Assembly (NCBI RefSeq): GCF_001012825.1
Contig: NZ_LCZJ02000019.1
Span: forward strand, 622,975-686,974
Length of the DNA: 64,000 nt
Direction: 5' to 3'
From: Paenibacillus etheri
Lineage (GTDB): Bacteria > Bacillota > Bacilli > Paenibacillales > Paenibacillaceae
Shown: piece by piece, positions 15,846 to 25,100 of the stretch
How the letters are laid out: the number at the start of each line of letters is the position of its first letter
Position numbering within the stretch: position 1 is the first letter of the stretch
The notes under the pieces: generated by a model
Databases searched by the model: none
Told to the model about the DNA's origin: nothing
Seen by the model: only the letters and a program-made list of their open reading frames with translations
Translations under genes and position numbers: made by a program

Positions 15846-18230
15846 TTACCGATTTCGATTAATCATGTAGTTCAATAAATGTTTCAGAAAAGCAATATTA
15901 CGAGGGATCTCCTTCAACGCTTCCATGGCGAGACAGTAGTGTTCCCACATTTCTTTTCTTGCGCCGTCTGCACCAAGGATAGCTACAAACGTTGAATTGT
16001 TATTCTCCACATCCTGCCCTATCGGCTTCCCTAATAAATGATGATCCCCTTCCAAATCGAGCAAATCATCTTTAATCTGAAAGGCAATCCCCGCATGGTA
16101 GGCAAATTTTTTCAAAGACAGAATTTCTGACTCCTTAATCTGAGCGAGAATGGCTGGCATCACTAGTGAAGCTTCAAATGCAATTCCGGTCTTGTAAAAA
16201 CAAATCATATTTAATTGCTCCAGCGTCAATGCTTTTCCCTTGGAATTCAAATCCATCGCCTGACCCATACATGTATCTTCTGCTTTTTGGGCTGAATACT
16301 GCATCAAGGCTAGCACTGCTTTTGCATCAAAAGAATGAAGTGACGCCTGTTCCTCGATCGACTTCTGAATCAAAAATAGACCCGTTAACTCCGCTGTGGA
16401 GCTATTATACACTTCGTGTAGGGTTGCACGACCTCTTCGGGTTGAGGCATTATCCTGGGACGGAAGATCATCGAAGATTAGAGAAGCGGTGTGCATATAT
16501 TCCAAAGATCTGAGAAGCGGCACAATTGCTGATGCATCTAGACCATATTCGTTAACACCCATGACCCAAGTCAATATAGGCCTTATTCGCTTGCCGTCTC
16601 CTTCCAGACTATAATTAGCTGCATCAATAAGCATCTCTTTCATAGCTGGCGTATCCACTGGCTTGGCTATCAGCAATTGTTTGTTGATTTGATCGCGGAT
16701 CTTTTGGATCGTATCTCGAAATTCCGCTTTTTCCTTCTTGCTATTTTTTAGATTCAAAAGCAACTGATCCCGAAGTAATTTATCGAAAAAATCCACATCG
16801 TCTGCTTTCTGCACCATCTGCTGTACAAGCCGATTAAATTCTGGTTGACCAGAAGCAAAGATCTCCATGATCTCTTTATACTTTTCAAACCCTACACGTT
16901 CTTTACAGCGCTTGAGGCCATTGATGGCTCGATCTAAGATTACCTCACGGGTTTTAGGATCAGAGCGATATACGGTGTGTATTAAATGGGAGATGACTGT
17001 CCAGTATAATTCAAAAGGATTGATCAGGTCTGTACGTTGACCACGGTATTTTAAATAATAGGTATAAGGAGTTACCGCGCCTTCTTTCATATCGTCAAAC
17101 ATATCCGCAAAATCATCAGCCAGCTGATTGTATAGCCCATAGAAGAAAGTACGTTGATCAAATCCGTCATCTGTTGGAGCACTAATTACAGATCTGACAA
17201 TTAAACGGGAAGAAGAAGATTTTAAAATGATGGGTATAAAAAGCTCCTCATTGCTGTACTCAGGGTTAGAAAGATCCTTGATTCGATCTAACTCCTGGGA
17301 ATGAAAAAACACAAAGGATTGCTCGAAAAATGCATCCTGCATGTCTTCCCGCTGATACCCCCTAATATACTCAAAAGCCTCCTTGAGCTCCGAATGTACA
17401 AATCGAATGAACGGCATGTTCTCTCCGGACCATTCACCCAATTCCGGTACAACTCTATTAAGGATCGCGGTGCGTATCATATGAGAATACTGTTCTTTCT
17501 CTTGATCGGTTAAGACACTGGAATCAAGGAGATCATCAATAAACGGATAAGTTAGGCCATACGAATAACCAAGTCTAATGGCTTCACCAATTCTCTTGGA
17601 TCGCTCCACAGGTGGTATGTCATCGTCCATCTCTTCCATCACATGGAGAATCACCCCAATAATGATCTTGATTAATTTACGCTGCGCTTGCTCGGGATTC
17701 ATTTCCTTCGGAAGATGTGCTGATACCTGCTTAAGTTTGTCGATCACCCAAATCGTGGCCGTTTCAACGCCTTCCTTCTGAGCCCAACGATAAATCCCCG
17801 TGAAACTCATAAAATCTGACTGATCCTCCGCACTTGTGGAGCCTGGATGAATCATTCGGTTTCTAATGTCGGCAACCATACGTTTAATTCTAATCTGTGT
17901 CTTAGGTGAATCCAAAGCTTGCCCCAGATCTCTCATATAGAGATAGGAAACACTTCGATCCAAATAATCATCCAATTTACCGGTTTGATTCAGCCATCCT
18001 AGATATCTATGATAATCCTGAGAATCAGCTTTCCTTTTCCCACTTGATAAAAAGGACAACCATGAACGACGATGAATGTGGTTCTTCTTCCACAACCGAA
18101 AGTCTTCAGTTAAGGTAGATACATAAGTTTTTTCTTTGAACTGTTCACGAAGAGATGCAAAATACTGAGCCGCCTTCTGTTCAGCGGTCGAATATCCTGT
18201 ATCGGCGTAATCTGTAAATTCTTCATTCAT
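15846..18230 (-). CDS. Two-module polyprenyl diphosphate synthase fusion
   Basis: A 794-residue protein, more than twice the usual 290-330 of a trans-prenyl diphosphate synthase. The C-terminal 290 residues form a complete synthase: GDGKRIRP (about 544-551), first Asp-rich motif DDLPSQD (587-593) followed by RRGR, TGIAFEASL, and second Asp-rich motif DDLLD (721-725). The N-terminal 500 residues are all-helical and not of that type, but contain IDDLLD (about 231-236) and LADDFADMFDD (about 370-380), spaced like the two metal-binding motifs of class I terpenoid synthases. I infer a possible terpene synthase-prenyltransferase chimera; the N-module could equally be inactive. Start ATG 18230 has GAGGT eight bases upstream. 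It is monocistronic. Confidence 0.8.
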   Translation of the reverse strand: MNEEFTDYADTGYSTAEQKAAQYFASLREQFKEKTYVSTLTEDFRLWKKNHIHRRSWLSFLSSGKRKADSQDYHRYLGWLNQTGKLDDYLDRSVSYLYMRDLGQALDSPKTQIRIKRMVADIRNRMIHPGSTSAEDQSDFMSFTGIYRWAQKEGVETATIWVIDKLKQVSAHLPKEMNPEQAQRKLIKIIIGVILHVMEEMDDDIPPVERSKRIGEAIRLGYSYGLTYPFIDDLLDSSVLTDQEKEQYSHMIRTAILNRVVPELGEWSGENMPFIRFVHSELKEAFEYIRGYQREDMQDAFFEQSFVFFHSQELDRIKDLSNPEYSNEELFIPIILKSSSSRLIVRSVISAPTDDGFDQRTFFYGLYNQLADDFADMFDDMKEGAVTPYTYYLKYRGQRTDLINPFELYWTVISHLIHTVYRSDPKTREVILDRAINGLKRCKERVGFEKYKEIMEIFASGQPEFNRLVQQMVQKADDVDFFDKLLRDQLLLNLKNSKKEKAEFRDTIQKIRDQINKQLLIAKPVDTPAMKEMLIDAANYSLEGDGKRIRPILTWVMGVNEYGLDASAIVPLLRSLEYMHTASLIFDDLPSQDNASTRRGRATLHEVYNSSTAELTGLFLIQKSIEEQASLHSFDAKAVLALMQYSAQKAEDTCMGQAMDLNSKGKALTLEQLNMICFYKTGIAFEASLVMPAILAQIKESEILSLKKFAYHAGIAFQIKDDLLDLEGDHHLLGKPIGQDVENNNSTFVAILGADGARKEMWEHYCLAMEALKEIPRNIAFLKHLLNYMINRNR

Positions 18231-18343
18231 AGGTGATGACCTCAACTTCTCTTTTTGTTAACATGACCCATTAGGAAAGAACAGAATTTCTTCCTGAATG
18301 AAATGTTCATCAGTTAATACGGTCAAAACTCTTTTGGGTTACG

Positions 18344-18375
18344 AAAAAGAAGCCTGACTAATCAAGCTTCTTTTA
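18344..18375 (-). terminator. Terminator of the saccharopine dehydrogenase-like gene
   Basis: AAAAGAAGC and GCTTCTTTT form a perfect 9-bp stem around a 12-base loop; the T-rich strand serves as terminator for the minus-strand gene ending at 18398. Confidence 0.75.
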
Positions 18376-18397
18376 AAATTACTATACACAAATTATT

Positions 18398-19501
18398 CTA
18401 TTTTGATAAATTTGCATTATGCTCCTTTACTTGGATCTCCAGGGACAGGGTCGATCCTAACTCCTTTTGGATATATGCAAGATCTGTTATCTGCTCAATA
18501 TGATATACGCCACCTGGAAATGGAGAATCATAGAGGAGCTTTGACACTGCTGCTGTCACTTTTGCAGTGATGATGGATTGATTCTTTCCTTGCAATATTA
18601 AATCAGCATGCATTGGCTTCCCCTCTCGATTTCTTCCACGAGCCTCAACCTTGATAGCGAACTGGTCGCTCCCAATATGTAGCCGCTCCATAGTACGAAC
18701 CATCCACCTGTTCACCCAGCTTGTCTTTAACAAACGAACGGCCCCTGTTTTTTTGGCTATAGCCAGCATTTTAGTAACGAAGACTGAATCCAGACAAAAT
18801 CGTGTGGAGATGGACGATGCCTTGAGCGTTCGGGCAAGCGTCTGTTGATCTGAGAATGGGAAACGATAGGCATGGCGACTCCCTAAATCGTCACCAAAGT
18901 GATAAGACTTTCTATCGGTGAAGCTCTCCACCTCTATCTGACGATTCTTCTGCTTAACTTCAAACTGTTCTCCTAAACTATTCACTGTCCATTCGATCGC
19001 TGCCTTACCATGGGAATCACCAAGTCCGAGCATAATCGCGATTTCGATTTCCTCCGTCTGTTCTATCAGGCTCTCCGCTTCAAGAGCCATTAGATTGGTT
19101 ATACCGGGTGCAAGCCCTACACTAAGAACGGCACAAGATCCATGTCGTGCAGCCTCTTCGTTGAACGCCTCAATTTGAGATAAAAACGGACCACTCGCTG
19201 ATACATCCACATAATGCGTACCGCTATGAAAGCAGGCTTTTACAAAATCCGTATTCGTTTGATCCAAACACATGATGACTAGCTTCACTTGATCTAGTAA
19301 TTGTGGAGGTAACGGCTTATTGATATCTAACTGTAACGGCTTGATCCTGCCGTGGGTAGATTGACTGAACCGCTCTGCTTTTTCAAGACTTCTCCCTGCA
19401 GCAAATACTTCACCTGGATACTTCTTCTCTAATATTTCACATATGGTACGCCCTACATGTCCATAACCACCAACGATAACAATATCTTCTTTTCCCTGCA
19501 T
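18398..19501 (-). CDS. Saccharopine dehydrogenase-like NAD(P)-binding oxidoreductase
   Basis: About 367 residues. The N-terminal Rossmann domain has the nucleotide motif VIVGGYGHVGRTICEIL, and the segment GTHYVDVSASGPFLS followed by SVGLAPGITNLMA is typical of the saccharopine dehydrogenase NADP-binding family. The C-terminal half is a substrate domain without clear motifs. True substrate unknown; these enzymes range from lysine metabolism to polyketide and lipid chemistry. It is transcribed divergently from a LuxR regulator 129 bases away, which may control it, and lies next to the prenyl synthase fusion but has its own terminator between. Start ATG 19501 has GGTGAT upstream; GTG 19510 is possible. 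Confidence 0.8.
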   Translation of the reverse strand: MQGKEDIVIVGGYGHVGRTICEILEKKYPGEVFAAGRSLEKAERFSQSTHGRIKPLQLDINKPLPPQLLDQVKLVIMCLDQTNTDFVKACFHSGTHYVDVSASGPFLSQIEAFNEEAARHGSCAVLSVGLAPGITNLMALEAESLIEQTEEIEIAIMLGLGDSHGKAAIEWTVNSLGEQFEVKQKNRQIEVESFTDRKSYHFGDDLGSRHAYRFPFSDQQTLARTLKASSISTRFCLDSVFVTKMLAIAKKTGAVRLLKTSWVNRWMVRTMERLHIGSDQFAIKVEARGRNREGKPMHADLILQGKNQSIITAKVTAAVSKLLYDSPFPGGVYHIEQITDLAYIQKELGSTLSLEIQVKEHNANLSK

Positions 19502-19630
19502 TTTTATCACCGCATCCTATATAATAGAGTTGTTTAAGAATCATTCTCAATTATACGGATTTCGCTTCGGTTCACTATCCCACAAATGTGGGGGTTCGAT
19601 ATAATCCATTAAGGACTAGAGGGCTACTCA

Positions 19631-20716
19631 ATGAATACCCATAAACAATTCATTCTAATAAAGAAACAAATCATTAAGCTAGGTATGGTTACTGATTCAT
19701 CCCACAACTACCGTACTTCCTTGCTGTCACTCTTACGTGAAGCTGTTCCCTTTGATGCAGCCTGCTGTACTCATGTTGATCCACAGACATTGCTTTCTAC
19801 TGGAGCGGTTACTGAAGACAATGTAGAGTCCATTCATCCCCACTTGTTCCAGATCGAATACGGTGAGGATGATGTTAACACCTATGAGCAAATGGTTAAT
19901 AGCAAACTCCTCGTCGCTACAATATATGAAGCAACCGGGCAGCAACCCGAGCGGAGTGCCCGTTATCGAAAGGTTTTGTATCCAGCAGGTTTTGGGGATG
20001 AACTACGTGCAGTCCTTATTCTTGGAGAATCTTGTTGGGGATATTTGACGCTGTACAGGAATGCAGATCAATCGGAATTCTTACAAGAGGAATGTGATTG
20101 GATCACCTCAATCATCACTCTGATTGCAGCAAGAATGCGGGCTTTCAGTCTTGAGCTACCAGAGAGAGATGAGGCTTGGCTTGAGGATCATTATGGTTCC
20201 GGGATTGCAGTACTATCTGATCACTTGACTCTTCTCTCTTCCAATCCTACAGCTGATCGCTGGTTAGACAAACTTCGATCCTTGGAAAGGATCGATGCTC
20301 AGGTCCTGCCACGTCCAATCCGTGCTGTAAGCACGCAAGCGTTAAACAGCCCCTCCGAATCTGTGGGGATAGCGAAGGCATGCATTCGTATGACTGAGGG
20401 GCCTTATTTAGTCGTTCGAGCAAGCCGTCTTCGCTCTTCCGACGGCCAGACCCAGGTTGCCATTTCATTCGAACCCGCGCGTCCTGCTGATATGCTACCC
20501 ATCATTGCTGAAGCGTATAATTTGACGGAACGTGAACAGCAGCTATTACATGGTGTAATTCGAGGATTATCCACTAAAGAATTGGCTTCTGCTCTACATA
20601 TTTCTGCATACACCGTCCAGGATCATTTAAAGTCCATTTTTAGCAAATCAGGTGTCAGCAGCCGTAGAGAACTTATTTGGTATTTGCATTCACGCTACAA
20701 TATTATAGACCCATAA
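19631..20716 (+). CDS. LuxR-family transcriptional regulator
   Basis: A 361-residue regulator. The C-terminal 65 residues form a LuxR/GerE helix-turn-helix (NLTEREQQLLHGVIRGLSTKE, then LHISAYTVQDHLKSIFSKSG). The N-terminal part (about 20-170) resembles a GAF-like sensor: it includes VPFDAACCTHVDPQT and a later ILGESCWGYLTLYR strand, as in GAF-LuxR regulators of Firmicutes and Actinobacteria. No receiver domain is present. AGAGGG lies seven bases before the ATG. The divergent dehydrogenase gene at 18398-19501 shares its promoter region and is the likely target. Confidence 0.85.
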   Translation: MNTHKQFILIKKQIIKLGMVTDSSHNYRTSLLSLLREAVPFDAACCTHVDPQTLLSTGAVTEDNVESIHPHLFQIEYGEDDVNTYEQMVNSKLLVATIYEATGQQPERSARYRKVLYPAGFGDELRAVLILGESCWGYLTLYRNADQSEFLQEECDWITSIITLIAARMRAFSLELPERDEAWLEDHYGSGIAVLSDHLTLLSSNPTADRWLDKLRSLERIDAQVLPRPIRAVSTQALNSPSESVGIAKACIRMTEGPYLVVRASRLRSSDGQTQVAISFEPARPADMLPIIAEAYNLTEREQQLLHGVIRGLSTKELASALHISAYTVQDHLKSIFSKSGVSSRRELIWYLHSRYNIIDP

Positions 20717-20727
20717 GCTGTTCATCT

Positions 20728-20841
20728 TTATTCCAATGGCTGACTAACCAACATATGATATAAACCTCTAGTAGCCATTAACTGCTCATGAGTACCCGAC
20801 TCTGCAATAACTCCTCGATCCAAGACAAGTATGCGGTCGAA
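20728..20841 (-). pseudogene. C-terminal remnant of an ABC transporter ATPase
   Basis: Minus-strand frame of 37 codons ending in TAA at 20728 reads FDRILVLDRGVIAESGTHEQ and then a typical exporter C-terminus (LMATRGLYHMLVSQ). That is the segment just after the H-loop of an ABC exporter ATPase. The similarity ends abruptly at 20841, inside an 11-bp inverted repeat (20839-20849 and 20881-20891). The rest of the gene is absent, so this is a deletion remnant with no start codon. Confidence 0.75.
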
Positions 20842-20891
20842 TAGTACCCTCTCTATCCGTTATGATGAACGAACCGGAGTGGGTACTATTC
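20839..20891. repeat. 11-bp perfect inverted repeat at a deletion junction
   Basis: GAATAGTACCC (20839-20849) and GGGTACTATTC (20881-20891) are perfect inverted copies 31 bases apart. The ABC remnant is cut off exactly within the left copy, and the lipoprotein gene ends 12 bases after the right copy. Confidence 0.6.
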
Positions 20892-20902
20892 AAATGGAAA
20901 AA

Positions 20903-21451
20903 TCACTTCGTATCTATGGATATAGAAAGCGTCCCATTGGATTCAATTAGAGAAATTTTGGCATTATCCGTCTGCCATACCTTACGAAAGGTTATACCTT
21001 CGCCTTCTTTTTCCATATCTGCTGTGTTATCTTCACCATTAGTGGTAGGTTCCTCTCCAAGCTGTTGCGTTATCTCTTGTGTTAATTTTTCCTTGGTAGC
21101 TTCTTCAAAATGCATCGTCTCTCCAATCACTCTTCCGGAGTCATCATAGTAGACCTGAAGAATTGCCTGGTGATTCACAATCTTCTCGTTATATTCGCGG
21201 GATAAAAGGGTGGAATTCGTACCTTCACTTCGATTGGGTGCGCCTTCGCCGAGAGATTGGACAACCTGAGCATCCTCTTTTCCAATCAAAGTGGCTAGAG
21301 AGTCAAGGCTATAACTTTCCGCAGCTCCGCTTGGTACAACCGTTGGAGGTGGCAGCTGGGATTTATCTGCTACTGGTCTTGAGCATGCACTAAGTGCAAG
21401 GACCGTAATCAGTAACAAACAAGTTTGCTTTAATTTCATCTTGGGTTTCAT
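20903..21451 (-). CDS. Putative lipoprotein, unknown function
   Basis: A 182-residue protein. Residues 1-23 form a lipoprotein signal with lipobox LSAC; the mature part is acidic and polar and begins with a Pro-rich linker. I recognise no family. The segment around LIGKEDAQVVQSLGEG suggests a small alpha/beta fold. No good ribosome binding site precedes the ATG at 21451 (AAGGGA abuts it), and an ATG four codons on is also possible. The gene stands alone, downstream of a terminator, and its 3' end lies by a rearrangement scar, so its last residues could be altered. Confidence 0.6.
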   Translation of the reverse strand: MKPKMKLKQTCLLLITVLALSACSRPVADKSQLPPPTVVPSGAAESYSLDSLATLIGKEDAQVVQSLGEGAPNRSEGTNSTLLSREYNEKIVNHQAILQVYYDDSGRVIGETMHFEEATKEKLTQEITQQLGEEPTTNGEDNTADMEKEGEGITFRKVWQTDNAKISLIESNGTLSISIDTK

Positions 21452-21526
21452 TCCCTTCGTTACTAGCTCTTGATGTATTTTTTACAATTTATTGAACGAT
21501 TATGTATGGATGGAGCCAAATCTGTC

Positions 21527-21574
21527 CAAAAAAGACGATATCCCATGGAGTCAAATGACTTTGAGATACCGTCC
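21527..21574 (-). terminator. Terminator of the DUF1801 gene
   Basis: GACGGTATC pairs with GATATCGTC-like sequence (one mismatch) and an inner GTCA/TGAC stem is present, followed on the minus strand by TTTTTT. Confidence 0.6.
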
Positions 21575-21593
21575 TTCATCATGAATCTATTAA

Positions 21594-21935
21594 TTAAAGT
21601 GAAGCTGAGGCTTGGCTGACCCAAGCCAGTAATTGAGCCGTATCTACTGTATCCCCTTTACGTAGTTTCAGTGTTTTTCTCTCCGGAGGACCCTCGAACA
21701 TCCCTTCTGGAAACTCAAGCTCAATCGTATTAAAAATAACAAAGCTTACCGCGTCTTTCGATGTAGAGATAGCTGCTGCGTATTTACCATTTTTCAAAAA
21801 ATGAGGCTTCTTATATTGAATACGCTCTTGCACATCCGGGATCGCTTGGTGAACAACCTCACGAAGCTTAGTAGATAACTCCACCTGCCATGGTTCTTTT
21901 AATGCTTCAATAAAATCGATGACTTCTAGATTCAT
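21594..21935 (-). CDS. DUF1801 domain-containing protein (YdhG-like)
   Basis: A 113-residue cytosolic protein matching the DUF1801/YdhG family in length and pattern: VVHQAIPDVQERIQYKKPHFLKNGKYAAAISTSKD resembles the conserved core in which a short helix-strand unit carries a Tyr/Lys-rich loop. The family's function is unknown; some relatives are iron-chaperone-like (frataxin fold). AAGGAG lies nine bases before the ATG. Monocistronic, with a terminator 20 bases downstream. Confidence 0.75.
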   Translation of the reverse strand: MNLEVIDFIEALKEPWQVELSTKLREVVHQAIPDVQERIQYKKPHFLKNGKYAAAISTSKDAVSFVIFNTIELEFPEGMFEGPPERKTLKLRKGDTVDTAQLLAWVSQASASL

Positions 21936-22061
21936 TCTTCATCTCTCCTTGATGTACGTAAAGGTTTAAAGTTCTGCTGCAAGATTTCCACTACCATTTA
22001 TTTCTTGTTCTTCAAGCCAAAATCCTTCTCTGATCTTTAAAATTTTTACTACTAACCAAAT

Positions 22062-22092
22062 AAAAAAGGGAAGAGTTCCAAAGAACTCCCCC
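22062..22092 (-). terminator. Terminator of the GH87 gene
   Basis: GGGAGTTC and GAACTCTTCCC pair around TTTG on the minus strand, followed by six Ts; it begins 13 bases after the stop codon. Confidence 0.8.
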
Positions 22093-22104
22093 TCACGCTT
22101 TCGC

Positions 22105-25100
22105 TTAATGGATCGTCAGATTAAATCCGCTCTGAATATAATTCAGGTTGGGGTTAGCAATATTCGTTGTCGTCAGGTTGTTAAACGTTGCTGAACCATT
22201 GCCTGTATAGGTATAGATTGCCGAACCCTGATGTGGCCCAGAGAACCGTGAAGTGGTAATACCATCAAGTCCAGTGCCATTAATATTGATGTTATTGAAC
22301 ACGATATTCTCAAATCCACCACCATAACCGAACTGGATTGCATCGCGTTGTGTATTGATGATATCAATGTTGGTAAAGGTGACGTTCTTGATGGCATCAT
22401 TCGAAGCTTCCAAATCGATGGCTCCACGTTCTCCGCCATATAGGTCTTTACTGGTACCACTTGTGACAATCGTAGTATCTGAGAAAACAATGCCCGCATT
22501 ATTCTGGAAATGGTAACCAGGGAAAACGGTGTTCATACGAATACCAGAACCGCCTACAGTGTCGATGATGTAGTTGTGATCAGCCTTATGACCGCCGCCT
22601 CCAAAGAATGCTATGGCTGCTGCACGCCAGTTATTCTCAATAGTGTTATACGAGAATGTATTATTTACACCCGCTGGAGCACCATTGGTGTTACTAGTCC
22701 ATACTGCAAGACCATCGTCACCGTTATTTCGTACGTTGGTATTTCGAACAATCGAATTGCTTGTTCCTTGGGAGTAGTTGATGCCATCGGCAAGATTGTT
22801 CCGAATCCGGCTGTTTTCAACAACAAGGCCACTGGCATAAATAGCAGGTGTATGAGCATAGTCGCCTACCCACATGCCACATTCAAAATGTTCAACCCAG
22901 ACATCATGGATAATTGAATTAGTACCAAAGTTGTCCATAAACCCTTTGTAAATTGCATTTTGTCCATAACGGGATCGCAAATTCGAATTCATGTAAACAT
23001 TACTAAAATCTAGCTTGCCGCTAATACGGAGTGAAATACCGCCACCTGCCGCATTAGGATTAGTAAACTGGATGTTTGTATGCCAGATCCCAGCACCTGT
23101 AACCGTAAAGTTGTTGATCATATTGCTAGCAGAACCAATTTCCCACATGCTGCTAAGATTAAACGTTCCGGCAGGAATATACATGCTCTTACCGCCTGCA
23201 ACTGCTGCATTTACCGTCGCTTTAAAAGCTGCAAGGTCATCCTGACCGTCGTTTGCTACAGCACCATAGTCTGTTACAGATACGGAGTTCGCCGGACGAG
23301 CGACTGCAGTAGGAACAGGTTCGATTTCAAGGAAATCAACGCCATATTCCAGGCTATCTCCATTGTTCTTCTGAATACGGATGGTGTCTCCATGCTGCAG
23401 AGGAGTGTCCAATTTCCAGTGTACTTCATCAAATCGGAAGAGTGGACGCCCAGCACTAGGAGCATCACCAGGCATATCGCCCGAGAAATACTGCCAGCTA
23501 TAGTAGGATGTTAACGATACCGTTTTGACTTTTACCCCATTCACATACACGTCAAGTGAACCATTCAGTCCCATACCATCCGAAGAGTCAGGCATAGTAA
23601 ATCTCATAGTTACACCTGCGCCGCCTTGCCCATGTCTGACCGTCCATCCTACGTTTGATCCATTCGAAGGAAGGGCTACATAACGCTGACCAGATGCTTC
23701 TGAAGCAATTAGTGCTTGATCAAACGTAGGTACAGACTTCATTGTAGCTCCACCGCCGAGAGTAGCATCTTCGGTATCGTACCGACTGTAAGGCATGCTT
23801 GCACCACGTAAAGCATATACCACCAGGTTAGTCGTGCTTACATTGTTTGATTGCTTAGCTGTGACTTCATTCGCATCCACTTCAACGGTAGTGGTTACAG
23901 TGTAATTTCCGTTGACTGCTGTCCATGTCCCGGGAATCGTGACGTTAATGGAAGCTCCAGCAGTTATGGTCCCGGTATAGGATCCATTAAATGTCTGAAT
24001 CGTGGACCCCGCTGAGTTCTTAAGAGCTACAGAAACGCCATGAGAACCGCTAGCAGAAGCAATGGTTCCTTGATTCTTGAGATTTACGTTAAAAGCTACT
24101 GTACTATTGGCAACTGGATTACTTGGTGTCCATGAAGCCACGCCAACTAAGTCAGAGCTGGATACAGGAGCGATAACGAGCGATGCCCCGTTCGTATAGC
24201 TGTTATTCCCTTCATTTTGCTCTAAAATCACATTACTCTCATCTACTTTAGCGCTAAGAGCATACGTCGCAGCGGTTTTGGCTCCAGCATTTAATTTCAT
24301 TGAGGCTGTTGTCGAAGCGCCTGCAGTTAGTAAACCTACTGGAGCAGTTCCAACAAGCTCATTGTTTAAATAGAAGTTGACCGTTGTTGCTGCAGAGCTA
24401 GCATTTCCGTTGTTCTTAACAACTGTATTTAATGTTATTGCACTTGTCTCGACCGGAGTAGTAGGTGTCCAGGACATGCCTGTTATCATTAGATCAGGAT
24501 TGGCTCCAGGTGTACCGAATACTTGGAATTCCGCGATTTGCCCTGCTGTCGCACCAGAGTTCGAAGTAATATTCAACTGCAGACGTTTAACCGTTGCCGT
24601 AACAGGTATGGTTACTGTATTGCCCGAGGTTGGATTAAACGTATACGATTGAGCCGCTACCAAATTTCCGAAGGTAGTCGTGTCTTGATTATGACCGAGC
24701 ACCTGAATCGTTTGAGTGCGAGTGCTCCAAGCAGTGGCTGGGTTCAGCTTCAATACGATTGAAGTAATGTTGTGGTTCGCACCTAAGTCGAGCGTCAGCG
24801 AACTTGGATTGCTGCCACCTTCCCAGTACGTGCTTGTGTCGTTATCGTTAGCATTTGTTGCTACGAACGTTTGTGTACTGGAAGAAGCGGTAATCGTCTT
24901 ACCGAAAGCAATATTGCTCCCAGGAGCAGGTGTTGGCGTTGCTGTTGGTGTGACCGTCGGTGTTGGTGTAGGCGTTGCTGTTGGTGTTTGCGTTGGTGTT
25001 TGCGTTGGCGTTGGTGTTTGCGTTGGCGTTGGTGTGACTGTCGGTATTGGTGTTGAAGTTGGTGTAGTCGTTGTCGACGCTACAGTAATTTGATCAAGAT

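Noticed and set aside
24925-25066. Tandem hexamer-like repeats considered as a CRISPR or satellite array
   Set aside because: They are in-frame and encode the Thr-Pro linker of the GH87 enzyme; no spacers or leader.
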